A stretch of DNA of 64,000 bases from VXYL01 sp963422285 (GCA_963422285.2 CAXXJO010000002.1:1116001-1180000); one strand, 5' to 3'. Counted from the first letter of the stretch, positions 48,061-57,430 are shown. Program-made: numbers and translations. The notes: generated from the sequence alone by a model not told the origin.

Positions 48061-48440
48061 CCCGAGCCCTCATGCCGCTGCTGCCTGTGTTCACTCGCCC
48101 GCCCCCTCCCAGCGTCGGACTTTGTCATCGAACCGTCCTGCGCCTGCACGTCGGCGGATGAGTAGTCGGACAAACTGCGGAACTTCGCGCAATGGCTTCA
48201 AGAGCGCACGACGGATCGCGGTCCAACTTGCCGGCTGCCGCCGGGAGCATCGTCGTCGACGCCGCGCATACGCAGGTCAGCAGTTTGTTCAGCATTGAAT
48301 CCTGCCACTGGCCGGGTTCGGGAAGCCGCAGAGCAGTGTACGACATTGAACGCTGATGCGAAACGCGGAAGCGCAAGAAGTCCAGGACTCTCACCCGTCC
48401 GATGCGGACATGTTCTGCCTCCTGCCGCCAGGTAGATCGA
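48061..48440. other. Gap with no supported gene
   Basis: About 380 bases upstream of the GH32 start. No gene recognised; promoter expected near 48070-48130. Confidence 0.4.
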
Positions 48441-48795
48441 AATGCACCGGCAACCACTTCCACGTTCGTGGCGGGATGGTGCAGAAGCAAGATGCAGGCC
48501 ATCAGCCGCATCGAGATCGCGCTCCGGGACCTCGAAGACCGCACGTTCGGGGTACCGGCCTCCGAGCTGCTTGGCGGCAAAGTCCGCGATCGCATCTGGA
48601 TCTACGGCTGCTGGGACTTGGCGATGATGTGGAACTTCTGGCCGAAGTCCAAGGCCGCCAGTCTTCATCAGATGCGATCCGCGTTGGCAAGAGAATGGAT
48701 GAGCACTGGTCGTTCTTTCGAGGATTGCCCCGATCTCGATCGCCGAGGGTCGCAATACCTTCGGCAACTTCCAAGCCGTTCCTGGCCAAGCAGTT
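48441..48795 (+). pseudogene. Enolase-superfamily (mandelate racemase) remnant
   Basis: Pieces of a protein like the dehydratase at 23599 in alternating frames: HFHVRGGMVQ and then AISRIEIALRDLEDRTFGVP, ELLGGKVRDRIWIYGCW, then in another frame VELLAEVQGRQSSSDAIRVG and KRMDEHWSFFRGLP. Compare the intact gene's HFHVRGGVIQ, ELLGGKVRDRIWTYG and VELLVEVHGRLSPSDAIRIG. Internal deletions and frameshifts leave about a third of the gene. It runs into the 3' end of uvrA. Confidence 0.78.
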
Positions 48796-51714
48796 TCAAA
48801 GATGAGCGCGCAGGTGGCGTCCCGTATGCGAACGCGGACACCCGGCGATATCCTCCGGCGTACCCGCCGCGACGACCTCCCCGCCCCCGCGCCCGCCCTC
48901 CGGGCCAAGGTCGATGACGTGGTCCGCGGTCTTGATGACGTCCAGGTGGTGCTCGATCACCAACACCGTGTGGCCGGCGTCCACCAGCCGGTGCAAGCAG
49001 TCGAGGAGCTTGGAGATATCCGCCAGATGCAAGCCCGTGGTCGGTTCGTCCAGAATGTAGAGCACGTGGCCCCGGCGTTGCAGCTTGGACAGCTCCGTTG
49101 CGAGCTTGATGCGCTGGGCCTCGCCGCCGGAGAGGGTAGTGGCGGACTGGCCTAGGGTCAGGTAGCCGAGGCCGAGGTCGTTCAGTACCGCCACTTTGCG
49201 GCCGATAGCCGGCAGCTTCTGGAAGAAACGCGCGCCCTCTTCGATGGATAGATCCAGAATGTCGGCGATGTTCTTGCCATCGTGGACGATCTCGAGGGTT
49301 TCGGTATTGAAGCGCTGGCCCTTGCAGGCGCCGCAGACCACTTCCACGTCCGGCATGAAGTAGAGCTTGGTGGCGATCACGCCCTCGCCTTGGCATTCCT
49401 CGCAGCGCCCGCCCTTGACGTTGAAGCTGAACCGGCCCGGCTTGTAGCCTCGCGCCTTGGCCAGTTCGGTGTTGGCGAACAGGGTGCGTACCCGATCGTA
49501 GAAACCGACGTAGGTGGACGGGTTGGAACGGCTGTTGCGGCCGATGGGCGTCTGATCGATGCTGATGACCCGCGTGAGCTGCTCGACCCCTTCGAGGGCG
49601 TCGTGGTCGCCGGACAGGGAGCGCGAATCCACCAGCCGCTTCCACAGTTCTTTGTAGAGGATTCCGTTGACGAGGGTGGACTTGCCGGAGCCCGATGCGC
49701 CGCTCACGCAGACGAACTGGCCCAGAGGAATCTCCACATCCACATCCTTGAGGTTGTTTTCCCGAGCACCGCGTATCACCAAGGATTCGCCGTTGGTCGG
49801 ACGCCGCGCATCCGGGGTGTCGATGCTGCGCCGTCTGGAAAGATACTGACCCGTGGGCGATTCGGGACAGCGCAAGATGTCGTCGAGGCTGCCGGCGGCC
49901 ACCACCTCGCCGCCGTGGATGCCCGGCCCCGGGCCGAGTTCGATCACATGGTCCGCGGCGCGGATGGTCTCCTCGTCGTGCTCCACCACGATCACCGTGT
50001 TGCCGAGATCGCGCAGCGAACGCAGCGTCTCGATCATCTTCACGTTGTCCTTCGGATGCAGGCCGATGGAGGGCTCGTCGAGCACGTAGAGCATGCCCAT
50101 GAGGCCGGAGCCGATCTGCGTGGACAGGCGGATGCGCTGGGCTTCGCCGCCGGAGAGGGTGCCCGAGGCGCGGTTGAAGTTGAGGTAGTCCAGACCGATG
50201 CCCAGCAACAACTCGATGCGGCGGGCGATTTCTCGGACGATCTGCAACCCGGCGGCGGCGTGCGGCCCGGTGGGGCGGATGGTGTCCAGGAACGGACGCA
50301 GTTCGTCGAAATTCATCCGGCCGAACTCGTCGATGGTGCGACCGGCGACGCGAAACAGCAGGCGGGTGGCGCGCAGGCGGGCACCGTGGCAGTCTGGACA
50401 AGTGTGCTCCACCATCACTCGGTCGAGCCACGCTTCCATGCCGGAGTTGGCCACATCTCGCTGGCGATACCAGCGGTAGTGGCGCTCGATGCCACCGGCG
50501 ATGCCCTGGAAAACGTAGGGCCGGCGCAGCCAGCTCTCCTTCTCCACCTTGGCGTCCGGCGGAACGCGTAGCTGCAACGGCTGGCCGCGCGTACCGTAGA
50601 GGACCATATCCCGGGCGTCGTCGCTTAGGGATTGCCAAGGCGTGTCCATGTCGAAGCCGTACTCCTCGCCCAGGGAGTAGAGCGTGTAGCCGCGGTGGGT
50701 GTCGGGGCGGTAGTTGCCGACATCGCGCAGGAAGCAGCCCTGGCGGATGCTGCGTTCCGGGTTGGTGACGAGCAGGTCCGGATGGGTGCGCTTGTCCGTG
50801 CCGAGGCCGCCACAGGTGCGGCAGGCGCTCTCCGGGTTGTTGAACATGAAGAAGTCCGGCACCACGTCGCCGTACACCAGGGCATGGCGGCGGCTGCCGA
50901 AGGTGTTGGCGAACGCTCGCGCCCGGGCCTTGGTAGTGCCGCCCACCACGGCCGCGCAGAGCAGCGAATCGCCCACCCGAAGGGTGTGTTCGATGGCGGC
51001 CTTGAGCTGCTTTTCCACGCCCGGCACGATCACCAGACGATCTACCATCGCGGACAGCTTCGGGTCGCCGGGCAGGGCGTCGGGCACGGTCTCCGTCAAG
51101 TCGGTGCGGTCGCCATCGATGTCCACGTAGCGGCAGCCGAGCTTGCGCACTTCGTTGAAAACGAACTCCGGATCCTCGCCGTAGACCTGGAAGATCGGCG
51201 CCCGCAGTTCGATCTCGACGCCTTCGGGCAGCGCCAGCAGGGATTCCAGAATCTGGGAGGCGGTCTTCACCGGCACGGGTTCGCCGGTGTAGGGGCAGTG
51301 CGCTTCGCCGATGGTGGCGAACAGCAGGTTCAGGTAGCTCGACACGTCGGTTAGCGTGCCCACGGTGGAGCGCGGATTGCGGGCAATGGTCTTCTGCTCG
51401 ATAGAGACCACCGGCGACAGGCCGTAGACGAAGTCCACGTCCGGCTTCTCCACCTGGGCGATGAAGCGCTTGGCGTAGGTGGAAAGCGACTCCATGTAGC
51501 GCCGCTGGCCTTCGGCGTAGACGGTGTCGAAGGCCAAGGACGACTTGCCCGAACCCGACAAGCCGGTCACCACGGTAAGCTGATCCCGAGGAATCTCCAC
51601 AGAGACGTTCTTGAGATTGTGTGCCCGCGCGCCCTGCACGGCGATGGTGGTGCGGATGGCCGGGCGCGACGGGCCGGACGCGGGCTCGGTTGTCGTGGGT
51701 TGATTCAGTGGCAT
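48796..51714 (-). CDS. uvrA: Excinuclease ABC subunit A
   Basis: Damage-recognition ATPase of nucleotide excision repair, 972 aa, full length. Two ABC ATPase modules: the first Walker A GLSGSGKSSLAFDTVYAEGQ near residues 50-70 and signature GGEAQRIRLSTQIGSGLMGM, the second Walker A ASGSGKSTLVNGILYKEL and signature LSGGEAQRIKLATELSKLQR. Zinc-coordinating CPDCHGARL, CRTCGGLGTDK and CEECQGEGVI with CGACKGQRF are present. Ribosome site GGAGG precedes ATG 51714. It lies 40 bases after a nucleotidyltransferase gene on the same strand. Confidence 0.97.
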   Translation of the reverse strand: MPLNQPTTTEPASGPSRPAIRTTIAVQGARAHNLKNVSVEIPRDQLTVVTGLSGSGKSSLAFDTVYAEGQRRYMESLSTYAKRFIAQVEKPDVDFVYGLSPVVSIEQKTIARNPRSTVGTLTDVSSYLNLLFATIGEAHCPYTGEPVPVKTASQILESLLALPEGVEIELRAPIFQVYGEDPEFVFNEVRKLGCRYVDIDGDRTDLTETVPDALPGDPKLSAMVDRLVIVPGVEKQLKAAIEHTLRVGDSLLCAAVVGGTTKARARAFANTFGSRRHALVYGDVVPDFFMFNNPESACRTCGGLGTDKRTHPDLLVTNPERSIRQGCFLRDVGNYRPDTHRGYTLYSLGEEYGFDMDTPWQSLSDDARDMVLYGTRGQPLQLRVPPDAKVEKESWLRRPYVFQGIAGGIERHYRWYRQRDVANSGMEAWLDRVMVEHTCPDCHGARLRATRLLFRVAGRTIDEFGRMNFDELRPFLDTIRPTGPHAAAGLQIVREIARRIELLLGIGLDYLNFNRASGTLSGGEAQRIRLSTQIGSGLMGMLYVLDEPSIGLHPKDNVKMIETLRSLRDLGNTVIVVEHDEETIRAADHVIELGPGPGIHGGEVVAAGSLDDILRCPESPTGQYLSRRRSIDTPDARRPTNGESLVIRGARENNLKDVDVEIPLGQFVCVSGASGSGKSTLVNGILYKELWKRLVDSRSLSGDHDALEGVEQLTRVISIDQTPIGRNSRSNPSTYVGFYDRVRTLFANTELAKARGYKPGRFSFNVKGGRCEECQGEGVIATKLYFMPDVEVVCGACKGQRFNTETLEIVHDGKNIADILDLSIEEGARFFQKLPAIGRKVAVLNDLGLGYLTLGQSATTLSGGEAQRIKLATELSKLQRRGHVLYILDEPTTGLHLADISKLLDCLHRLVDAGHTVLVIEHHLDVIKTADHVIDLGPEGGRGGGEVVAAGTPEDIAGCPRSHTGRHLRAHL

Positions 51715-51754
51715 GCCCCCCTCCTTGGTGGTTCGTTGCGCGTCCTCGGCATCG

Positions 51755-52675
51755 TCACCAGCGAATGCGGAAAAAAGCCAGTTCCTCCACTTCCGTCTGG
51801 CTGCGCGTGGTCAGCTTCACCGGCGTGGACGCCTTTTCGACGACGCCGATGTCCGACAGCCACTCGCAGGCGATCACCACGTTCTCCATATCGTAGTGGC
51901 GGCGAAAATAGTGCGCGATCTCGGTGGTGGAGCGCGGTTCGCCGCCGGCCTCGTCGAGATAGTCCAGCACCGGCGCGAACAGCTCCTCGGCACGGGGTTT
52001 CAGATAACCGTCAATGGCGTCGAGCGCTGTCCCCAGCACCTCGCGGGTTGCTTCGCGCTCCAGCAGGTTGACGTAGACGAGCCGGAACAGCTGCGGATTT
52101 AGGCGCAGGGCGGCCACCACGGCCTCGCGATCGACGATCTCTCCGGCCAGCCCCACCACCACCTCGGCCAGCGACCGGGCGGTGACGAGGATCCACAGCG
52201 CGGTGTAGGCGGGGTCGTCCTTGATCTGGTACCACTTGCGGGCTTTGTAGAGCGTGGCGATGGCATGTTGGGCGCTGTGCATGGCCTGCACTTGGCTGTC
52301 GCGCTCGCCGATGCTGCTCAGACTCTCGAAAATGGCGTCGATAGATGGATCGCGGCTGAAGATCAGCCTGCCCTTGGCGAACATGGAGTGGCCGAAGGTA
52401 TTGCGCACCGAGGATTCCAATCGCTGCCGGAACTCGGCGCGGGGCTGCACCGTGGTGTGGATGTTCACGTCGTCCTCCACCAAGGCGACGCCGTGGGTCT
52501 TCGTCTTCTTGTCGTCGGTGCAGATCAGCACCAGGTCGATGTCGGACTTGTCCCAAACCTCGTCGTGGGAAAGGCTGCCGCAGAGGATCGCCGCCAGAAT
52601 GTGGCCGTCCTTGCGCACCTCGTCGATCAGGGTGTCCAGAGCCGTCTCGAACCGCGCCCGCGCCACGGATGGCAT
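51755..52675 (-). CDS. Nucleotidyltransferase-fold protein with C-terminal winged-helix region
   Basis: A 306-aa protein starting with the nucleotidyltransferase motif LCGSLSHDEVWDKSDIDLVL (G-S ... D-x-D), of the MNT/KNT type, which adds nucleotides or acts as an antitoxin-like enzyme. The central part is helical (HSAQHAIATLYKARKWYQI), and the last 60 residues (EIAHYFRRHYDMENVVIACE) look like a small DNA-binding winged helix. The ATG at 52675 has GGAGG nine bases upstream; the earlier in-frame start at 52774 is not needed. Just upstream of uvrA, possibly cotranscribed. Confidence 0.75.
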   Translation of the reverse strand: MPSVARARFETALDTLIDEVRKDGHILAAILCGSLSHDEVWDKSDIDLVLICTDDKKTKTHGVALVEDDVNIHTTVQPRAEFRQRLESSVRNTFGHSMFAKGRLIFSRDPSIDAIFESLSSIGERDSQVQAMHSAQHAIATLYKARKWYQIKDDPAYTALWILVTARSLAEVVVGLAGEIVDREAVVAALRLNPQLFRLVYVNLLEREATREVLGTALDAIDGYLKPRAEELFAPVLDYLDEAGGEPRSTTEIAHYFRRHYDMENVVIACEWLSDIGVVEKASTPVKLTTRSQTEVEELAFFRIRW

Positions 52676-52947
52676 CGGTGGCTCCCTCCTCCGTTCTCTG
52701 CCGTGGATGATGGACGCTGTCGCGGACGGGCGCAAGGGACGCGAGGGCAGCCGGCAGCAAGAAACGACAAGCAAGCCGCAACGACCCGCCGGACAAGCTC
52801 ATCGCGGATTGTCCTGGGCTTGAAGCGAACGGCATCCTGGAAGCTTCGGTCTACGGAGCCGACTGCCGCGCCGAAGACAAGAACTTCGCTATACCCATGC
52901 TTGGGACCTGAACTCTCTGCAGGCCGGCGCCGATGCCGGAAAGATGT

Positions 52948-53865
52948 TCAAACTCCCGCCTGAAGCCAGATGCAGCTCGGGCAATTCGGATCGGCAGCGG
53001 CGGCATCCGCGGCGCACTGGTACTGCGGCGAGGCAAATCGTTCCAGGCGATTGTCGCCGTTGCTGGACGGGCCGGGGCGCATGACGGACTCCTTCCAGGC
53101 GTCGTCCGCGGCCCAGCGGTAGTCGAGTTCGACCACCTCTCCCGGCGTCTCGGCGTCGCGCAGCAGATCCAGAGCGCGGCGGACGACGGTGCGCTGCATG
53201 TCGATGTCGAACGCCCGGCCAGCGGTTCGCCCCAAGGGGAAGTCCAGAAAGACCGCCCTTGGCGCACCCGCCGAACGGGTGATGGACAAGGCGCTGGACA
53301 GACTGACCGCAGGGATGCCTCGGCGTTCCACTTCGCGCGCGACCAGTGCCACGGACTGGTGGCAGACTGGTCAGACGGGAACCATCAGCGCCACGTCCAC
53401 GGCATCGGCCACGAACCGGTCGGCGAGAGCCGGGGCGAGCGTACCGCGCACCTTGGCGGACGAGTAGATGCCGCCCATGAAGGTGTAGGCGTACGGGGCC
53501 GCCTCGCCGATGACGCCGGCTCGGGCCAGATCGCGCAACGCCGCCAGCGGGAAGACGACGTTCGGATCCCGGCGGGCGTCGGCGAGATCGTAGGCGAAGT
53601 GGGTAGCGCGCAGGTCTTCCACGGAAGTATCGCGGGCGATTTCCCGGTAGCTTGGATCGTCCCGGTAGTGGAACGCGATCTGGCCTGCGGCATAGATGCC
53701 GCCGGACGCCACCAGCCCCACGCGCCATTCGTTCTGGGACTTGGCGGTACGGGCGAGCTCGGCCAGCGGCGGGTTCTCCACCCAGCGGTACGGCGGATAG
53801 CCCAGCGAAGCGTACAAGGAGCGGGTGCGCTCGATGTAGTCGATGGGCGGCTGACGCGCGAACAT
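52948..53865 (-). CDS. Glycine/betaine reductase selenoprotein-B-like protein, candidate selenoprotein with in-frame UGA
   Basis: Open from ATG 53865 to 53374, then UGA at 53373-53371, then open in the same frame to the stop at 52948; total 305 aa. Before the UGA: YIERTRSLYASLGYPPYRW, APYAYTFMGGIYSSAKVRG, ADAVDVALMVPV. After it: PVCHQSVALVAREVERRGIP and RAVFLDFPLGRTAG, a C-terminus CPSCIWLQ. The pattern VPV-U/C-PVCHQSVALVARE matches the glycine/sarcosine/betaine reductase component-B family, whose members carry Sec or Cys there, so the UGA at residue 165 is expected to be Sec, giving a U-x-x-C redox motif with Cys168. A stem-loop follows at once (see 53341-53373). A Cys codon lost to TGA by mutation is the alternative. 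No ribosome site is clear. Confidence 0.75.
53341..53373 (-). promoter_or_regulatory. SECIS-like hairpin at the in-frame UGA
   Basis: On the transcript the hairpin starts in the UGA itself: GACCAG, a two-base UC bulge, UGCCAC, loop CAGUCC, GUGGCA, CUGGUC. The six-base stems pair perfectly, and the apical loop lies 15-20 bases after the UGA, the distance seen in bacterial SECIS elements such as that of E. coli fdhF, which needs a loop GU and a bulged U. Both features are present here. Some pairing could be imposed by the coding sequence. Confidence 0.6.
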
Positions 53866-54153
53866 GCCGGCAATGCTATCACGGGGTGACCAGCGTTCCG
53901 TCCGTTGCGTTTCCTGTCCGCCGGCGGAACCGACGATGCCGGCGACAGGGAGCAAGCCGAAAAACGTGCCGTCGCAGACCTCGCCGCATTGCAATGCTGG
54001 TGGACGCTCGCATCCGAACAGTTGGGATCGACCATGCTCGGTCGAGACCGGGATCGTCCCGCGAGAGCGGCAGCGAATGCAGGCGGACGCGCTGGCCAGC
54101 GTACGGGCACGACTGTGGTTTACTCCCCCAACCCCATCGATCGGAACAAGGCC

Positions 54154-55332
54154 ATGCCTCAACCTCAAGATTCCCAGCTCGCGGACAACGCGCTATACGT
54201 CCGTCGGGGCCAACGGGCCCGAGCGGACAAGTCGCCGTCGCGCTCCACTCCCGTCGGCGCGGTAGCCGCAGTGCGCAGCCCAGGCACGACAAGCCGGCAG
54301 GAGATGATGCAGGGCATCCTGGCCCAGGACAGCGCCTTGATCGCCGGCAGCTTCGGCACCGTGTACTACAAGCCAGTCGCCGTCTGCGGCATACACTTGA
54401 AGCTGGAACCGTTGCAGCCGAGCATCGGCACGGTGGTGCATGGCCTGGACCTTGCCACGGATCTGGACGATCCGCAGCGGGTGGCGTTCCTGCGCGCGCT
54501 TTGGCTGGAACGCAAGGTGCTGGTGTTCCGCGACCAAGCGCATCTGTCGAGGCGGCAGATGGTGGACTTCGCCCAGCATTTCGGCGAGGTGGGGGCGCCG
54601 TTCGGCGAGCGCGAACACATGCCCAACTCGCCGCACGACCTGAACCAGCAGATCAAGGTGCCCGACATCCCGGATATGCTGGTGCTGCCTTCCGACGAGA
54701 CCGTGCCCAATGCCGCCTCCGGCTGGCATGCGGACGCCACTTGGCAGCCGCGCCCGCCGATGGCTTCCCTCCTGATGTGCCGCGAAGCGCCTCCCATCGG
54801 CGGCGATACCTGCTTCTGCGACTGCTACGGCATGTGGGAAGGGCTGCCGCTCGACACCAAGAAGCGCGTCGAGCATCTCACCGCCGTCCACATCGGCGGG
54901 GCGGGACACCAGATGGACGGCAAGACGCCGGTGGCGGTGCATCCGGTGGCGCGAACCCATGCCGAGACCGGCCGCACGACGCTGTACGTACAGCAAGGTT
55001 TCGTGCGCAGGTTCGCGGACGAACACGGCGTCCCGGAGGACGAAGAAAAGGCGCTGCTGCTGCAGATGAAGCTTCAGGAGGGACGGCCGGAATACACCTG
55101 CCGCGTGCGCTGGCAGGCAGGCTCCATCGCCCTGTGGGACAACCGGGCCGTGCTGCACTCCGCCAGCGGCGACTTCTGGCCCCATCGCCGGCTCATGGAA
55201 CGGCTCACTATTCTGGACTTCGACCAATCCCGCCGGACGCCCTACTACGCGCCGCCGACGCAATCGGCCGCTGCGACCGCAGAAGAAGCGTCTCCGGCAA
55301 GGGGGCAGGGCTTGGCCGATGCGGGTCCGTAG
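54154..55332 (+). CDS. TauD/TfdA-family Fe(II)/2-oxoglutarate dioxygenase
   Basis: A 392-aa protein whose last 300 residues are a TauD-type oxygenase: VCGIHLKLEPLQPSIGTVVH, DPQRVAFLRALWLERKVLVF, the H-x-D iron site ASGWHADATWQPRPPMASLL, RALLHSASGDFWPHRRLMER-type segment (VLHSASGDFWPHRRLMERLT) with the distal His and the 2-oxoglutarate Arg. Substrates in the family include taurine, alkyl sulfates and chlorophenoxyacetates; this one is unassigned. ATG 54154 adds a 70-residue polar N-terminus before the core, and a start near 54310 would also suit the fold. Divergent from the selenoprotein-like gene, 288 bases apart. Confidence 0.87.
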   Translation: MPQPQDSQLADNALYVRRGQRARADKSPSRSTPVGAVAAVRSPGTTSRQEMMQGILAQDSALIAGSFGTVYYKPVAVCGIHLKLEPLQPSIGTVVHGLDLATDLDDPQRVAFLRALWLERKVLVFRDQAHLSRRQMVDFAQHFGEVGAPFGEREHMPNSPHDLNQQIKVPDIPDMLVLPSDETVPNAASGWHADATWQPRPPMASLLMCREAPPIGGDTCFCDCYGMWEGLPLDTKKRVEHLTAVHIGGAGHQMDGKTPVAVHPVARTHAETGRTTLYVQQGFVRRFADEHGVPEDEEKALLLQMKLQEGRPEYTCRVRWQAGSIALWDNRAVLHSASGDFWPHRRLMERLTILDFDQSRRTPYYAPPTQSAAATAEEASPARGQGLADAGP

Positions 55333-55518
55333 GATGGGTTTGTTGAATCCCCGTCGCCATGCTGCACCGCGCAACCCCAAGATGCACAGGTGCGGGACGC
55401 TATCGGATGCCCTAGGCAGTGCCATCGGTGGCGGCGTGGCCTATCTAATTTCAATGGAGACGCTACCGGCCGCAGATCTTCTCGGCGGCGCCAGAGAGCA
55501 GCGCTCTTCGAGAGGTCC

Positions 55519-56385
55519 TTACTGCGCCGCCACTCCCGCCGACACGTCTTGCACATCGCCGGCGTCGGGATACTGCGGCGCGTACTGGCCGTAGAGGTAA
55601 GCGCCGATTCGCTCGATTCGCGCACGCTCCTCCGGCGCCAACGGTCCGCGCTCCAAGGCGGCAATGGCGTCGTCCATCTGCTCGGCGTTGGCGGGGCCGC
55701 ACAACACCATGTCCACCGCGGGGTGCGAGAGGGAATAGCGGTAGCAGTCGCAGGCGCTCACCGGCGCTTCGCCGGGCGGCATCTTGCCGGCATCCAGCAA
55801 GTGGCCCCAGCGAGTGGCCGTGTACGCCAGGATGGTCGGTCGCCGGCCTTTCGGCAGGAACGGAAACACGTCTTTCTCCGCGCCTCGATGCACGGCGTTG
55901 TAGCGAAACATCAGCAGTTCGAAGGGACTCTCGCCTCGCTCGTAGTCGGCCAGCAGTTCCGGCACCAGCGGCCGGTTGTGGCTGCTGACGGAGAGGAAGC
56001 GCACCATCCCGCGCTCGCGCATGCGCTCGAAAGCCTCCCGGTAGGCGGCGCCGGGCTTGTTGGCGTGGTTGCCCAGCAGCAGGAAGTCGAAGTTCTCGAC
56101 GCCCGCGCTCTGGATCGCTTGCTCCACCTCTTCCGCGATGGTGGCCGGCTCTTGGGAATAGGACTGTATGGTGAGGATCATCTCGTCCCGGTGACGGCGC
56201 GCCAGGTTGACCATGGCACGTGCGAAATCCGGCCGCCGCACCGTGCCCCAGTACAGGTAGTTGATGCCGCGAGCGAAAGCATCCTCGATCACATGCGTCG
56301 GCGCATCGAAAGTGGAGCCGATGCCGAGCCGGCTCGACTGCAAACCAGTCCGCCCGATCTCTCGCCGTTCCAGGAAGTCGTTCAT
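55519..56385 (-). CDS. Aldo/keto reductase family protein
   Basis: A 288-aa NADP-dependent reductase-like protein: LERREIGRTGLQSSRLGIGS at the N-terminus, AFARGINYLYWGTVRRPDF with the candidate catalytic Tyr, FDFLLLGNHANKPG, MVRFLSVSSHNRPLVPE (family SNF-like strand) and HPAVDMVLCGPANAEQMDDA for the NADP-binding end. The catalytic Lys/His assignment is not clear, so activity is likely but unproven. ATG 56385 starts the homologous part; it lies 79 bases from the next gene on the same strand. Confidence 0.85.
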   Translation of the reverse strand: MNDFLERREIGRTGLQSSRLGIGSTFDAPTHVIEDAFARGINYLYWGTVRRPDFARAMVNLARRHRDEMILTIQSYSQEPATIAEEVEQAIQSAGVENFDFLLLGNHANKPGAAYREAFERMRERGMVRFLSVSSHNRPLVPELLADYERGESPFELLMFRYNAVHRGAEKDVFPFLPKGRRPTILAYTATRWGHLLDAGKMPPGEAPVSACDCYRYSLSHPAVDMVLCGPANAEQMDDAIAALERGPLAPEERARIERIGAYLYGQYAPQYPDAGDVQDVSAGVAAQ

Positions 56386-56464
56386 GGGTTCCCCTCCAAG
56401 CTCTCTACCCACGCCCTACCCGCGCACAATAGATTTCGTCGTTGCCGTGCGCAACCGCCAATGC

Positions 56465-57430
56465 CTACGATGGCGGAACGTAGCCCTCGATCGGCCCGCT
56501 CCACCAGTCGCATGGGCGGCCGTCGGCGTAGCGGTTGGGTATCTGCGCCTGGAAGCGGGCCACTCGCGCCGCCTTGTCGGCCTCCTTGCCGTAGATGGCC
56601 TGCATCCGCACCTCGATGGTGTAGCGTGGCGGCGCGTCCGGCGGCGAGGCAGGATCGGCAACGGCGGTATGGAACACGGTGCGCAGGTTCAGTTCTTCCT
56701 GGCGCGTATCGTATTGCCGAAACAGCAGCGCCTCGTCGGCCGTCATGTTCGGGAAGTAGTACCACCGCTGCCGGGGCGAGTGGATCAGGCGCTGGTCCAC
56801 CACCTTCCGATATTGGCGGATGTCGCCGGTGTTGGTGCCGTCGCCGAAGACGATATCCCGCGGCGCCACCGAGCGCATGTCGCAAACCGCCAGCGGCATC
56901 ATCTGCACGGTCTCGCCCGGCTTGACGCTGCGCCAGATGTTGATGCTTTGGAAGTGCCGCTGGTCCGGGACGATGCGGCGAAAGCCGTTCTCGACCGCGG
57001 CGCACATGTCGGAATGGATGCCCATGGCATAGGCGCCGCCGCTGCCGTTGGGGGTGGGCTTGACGCCGGCGGGGCCGGTGCGCCCGCCGAAGCCGTTGCG
57101 GTACTCGTGCCCGCCGCCCCGCACTTCGTCGCAGCCCGTGGCCTTGCGCAGCATCTCTCGGCACTCCCGGTAGTACTGCTCCGTCACCGTGGCGGTATCG
57201 AGCAGGTCGAGTTCGGTAGGCGCGACGACGAGCTGGAAGCCGTGGCTGTCCAGCGTGGGCGCGGGATCGAGAAGCCGGGCGTTGCGCACCACGAGCCGTT
57301 CCGTCGCGCCGAGCGTTTTCAGATCGTCCGGATGCTGGGCCGTATACCGGTTCGGGGCGCGAAAGCCCCGGTGTCGGCTGTGCGCGAAATTGGCCCGGGT
57401 GTCGATGAACTGCGGCGCTGGCGGGTTCAC
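56465..57430 (-). CDS. CmcJ/NvfI-type 2-oxoglutarate oxygenase-like protein
   Basis: A 321-aa protein of the CmcJ/NvfI (AsaB) oxidoreductase family, related to tailoring oxygenases of secondary metabolism. Segments: YAMGIHSDMCAAVENGFRRI with an H-x-D pair, FQSINIWRSVKPGETVQMMP, LAVCDMRSVAPRDIVFGDGT, WYYFPNMTADEALLFRQYDT and LNLRTVFHTAVADPASPPDA with a second His. The family has no established reaction in bacteria. It sits between an aldo/keto reductase and an alpha/beta hydrolase on the same strand, possibly one catabolic or modification pathway. Confidence 0.8.
   Translation of the reverse strand: MNPPAPQFIDTRANFAHSRHRGFRAPNRYTAQHPDDLKTLGATERLVVRNARLLDPAPTLDSHGFQLVVAPTELDLLDTATVTEQYYRECREMLRKATGCDEVRGGGHEYRNGFGGRTGPAGVKPTPNGSGGAYAMGIHSDMCAAVENGFRRIVPDQRHFQSINIWRSVKPGETVQMMPLAVCDMRSVAPRDIVFGDGTNTGDIRQYRKVVDQRLIHSPRQRWYYFPNMTADEALLFRQYDTRQEELNLRTVFHTAVADPASPPDAPPRYTIEVRMQAIYGKEADKAARVARFQAQIPNRYADGRPCDWWSGPIEGYVPPS

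Noticed and set aside
48668..50638. 656-codon frame on the minus strand overlapping uvrA
   Set aside because: Out-of-frame with uvrA and Arg/Ala-rich; uvrA motifs are in the other frame.
53374..53865. Selenoprotein gene treated as a truncated 164-aa protein ending at UGA
   Set aside because: The frame after UGA is open for 140 codons with conserved family sequence, and a hairpin follows directly, so readthrough/recoding is the better reading.
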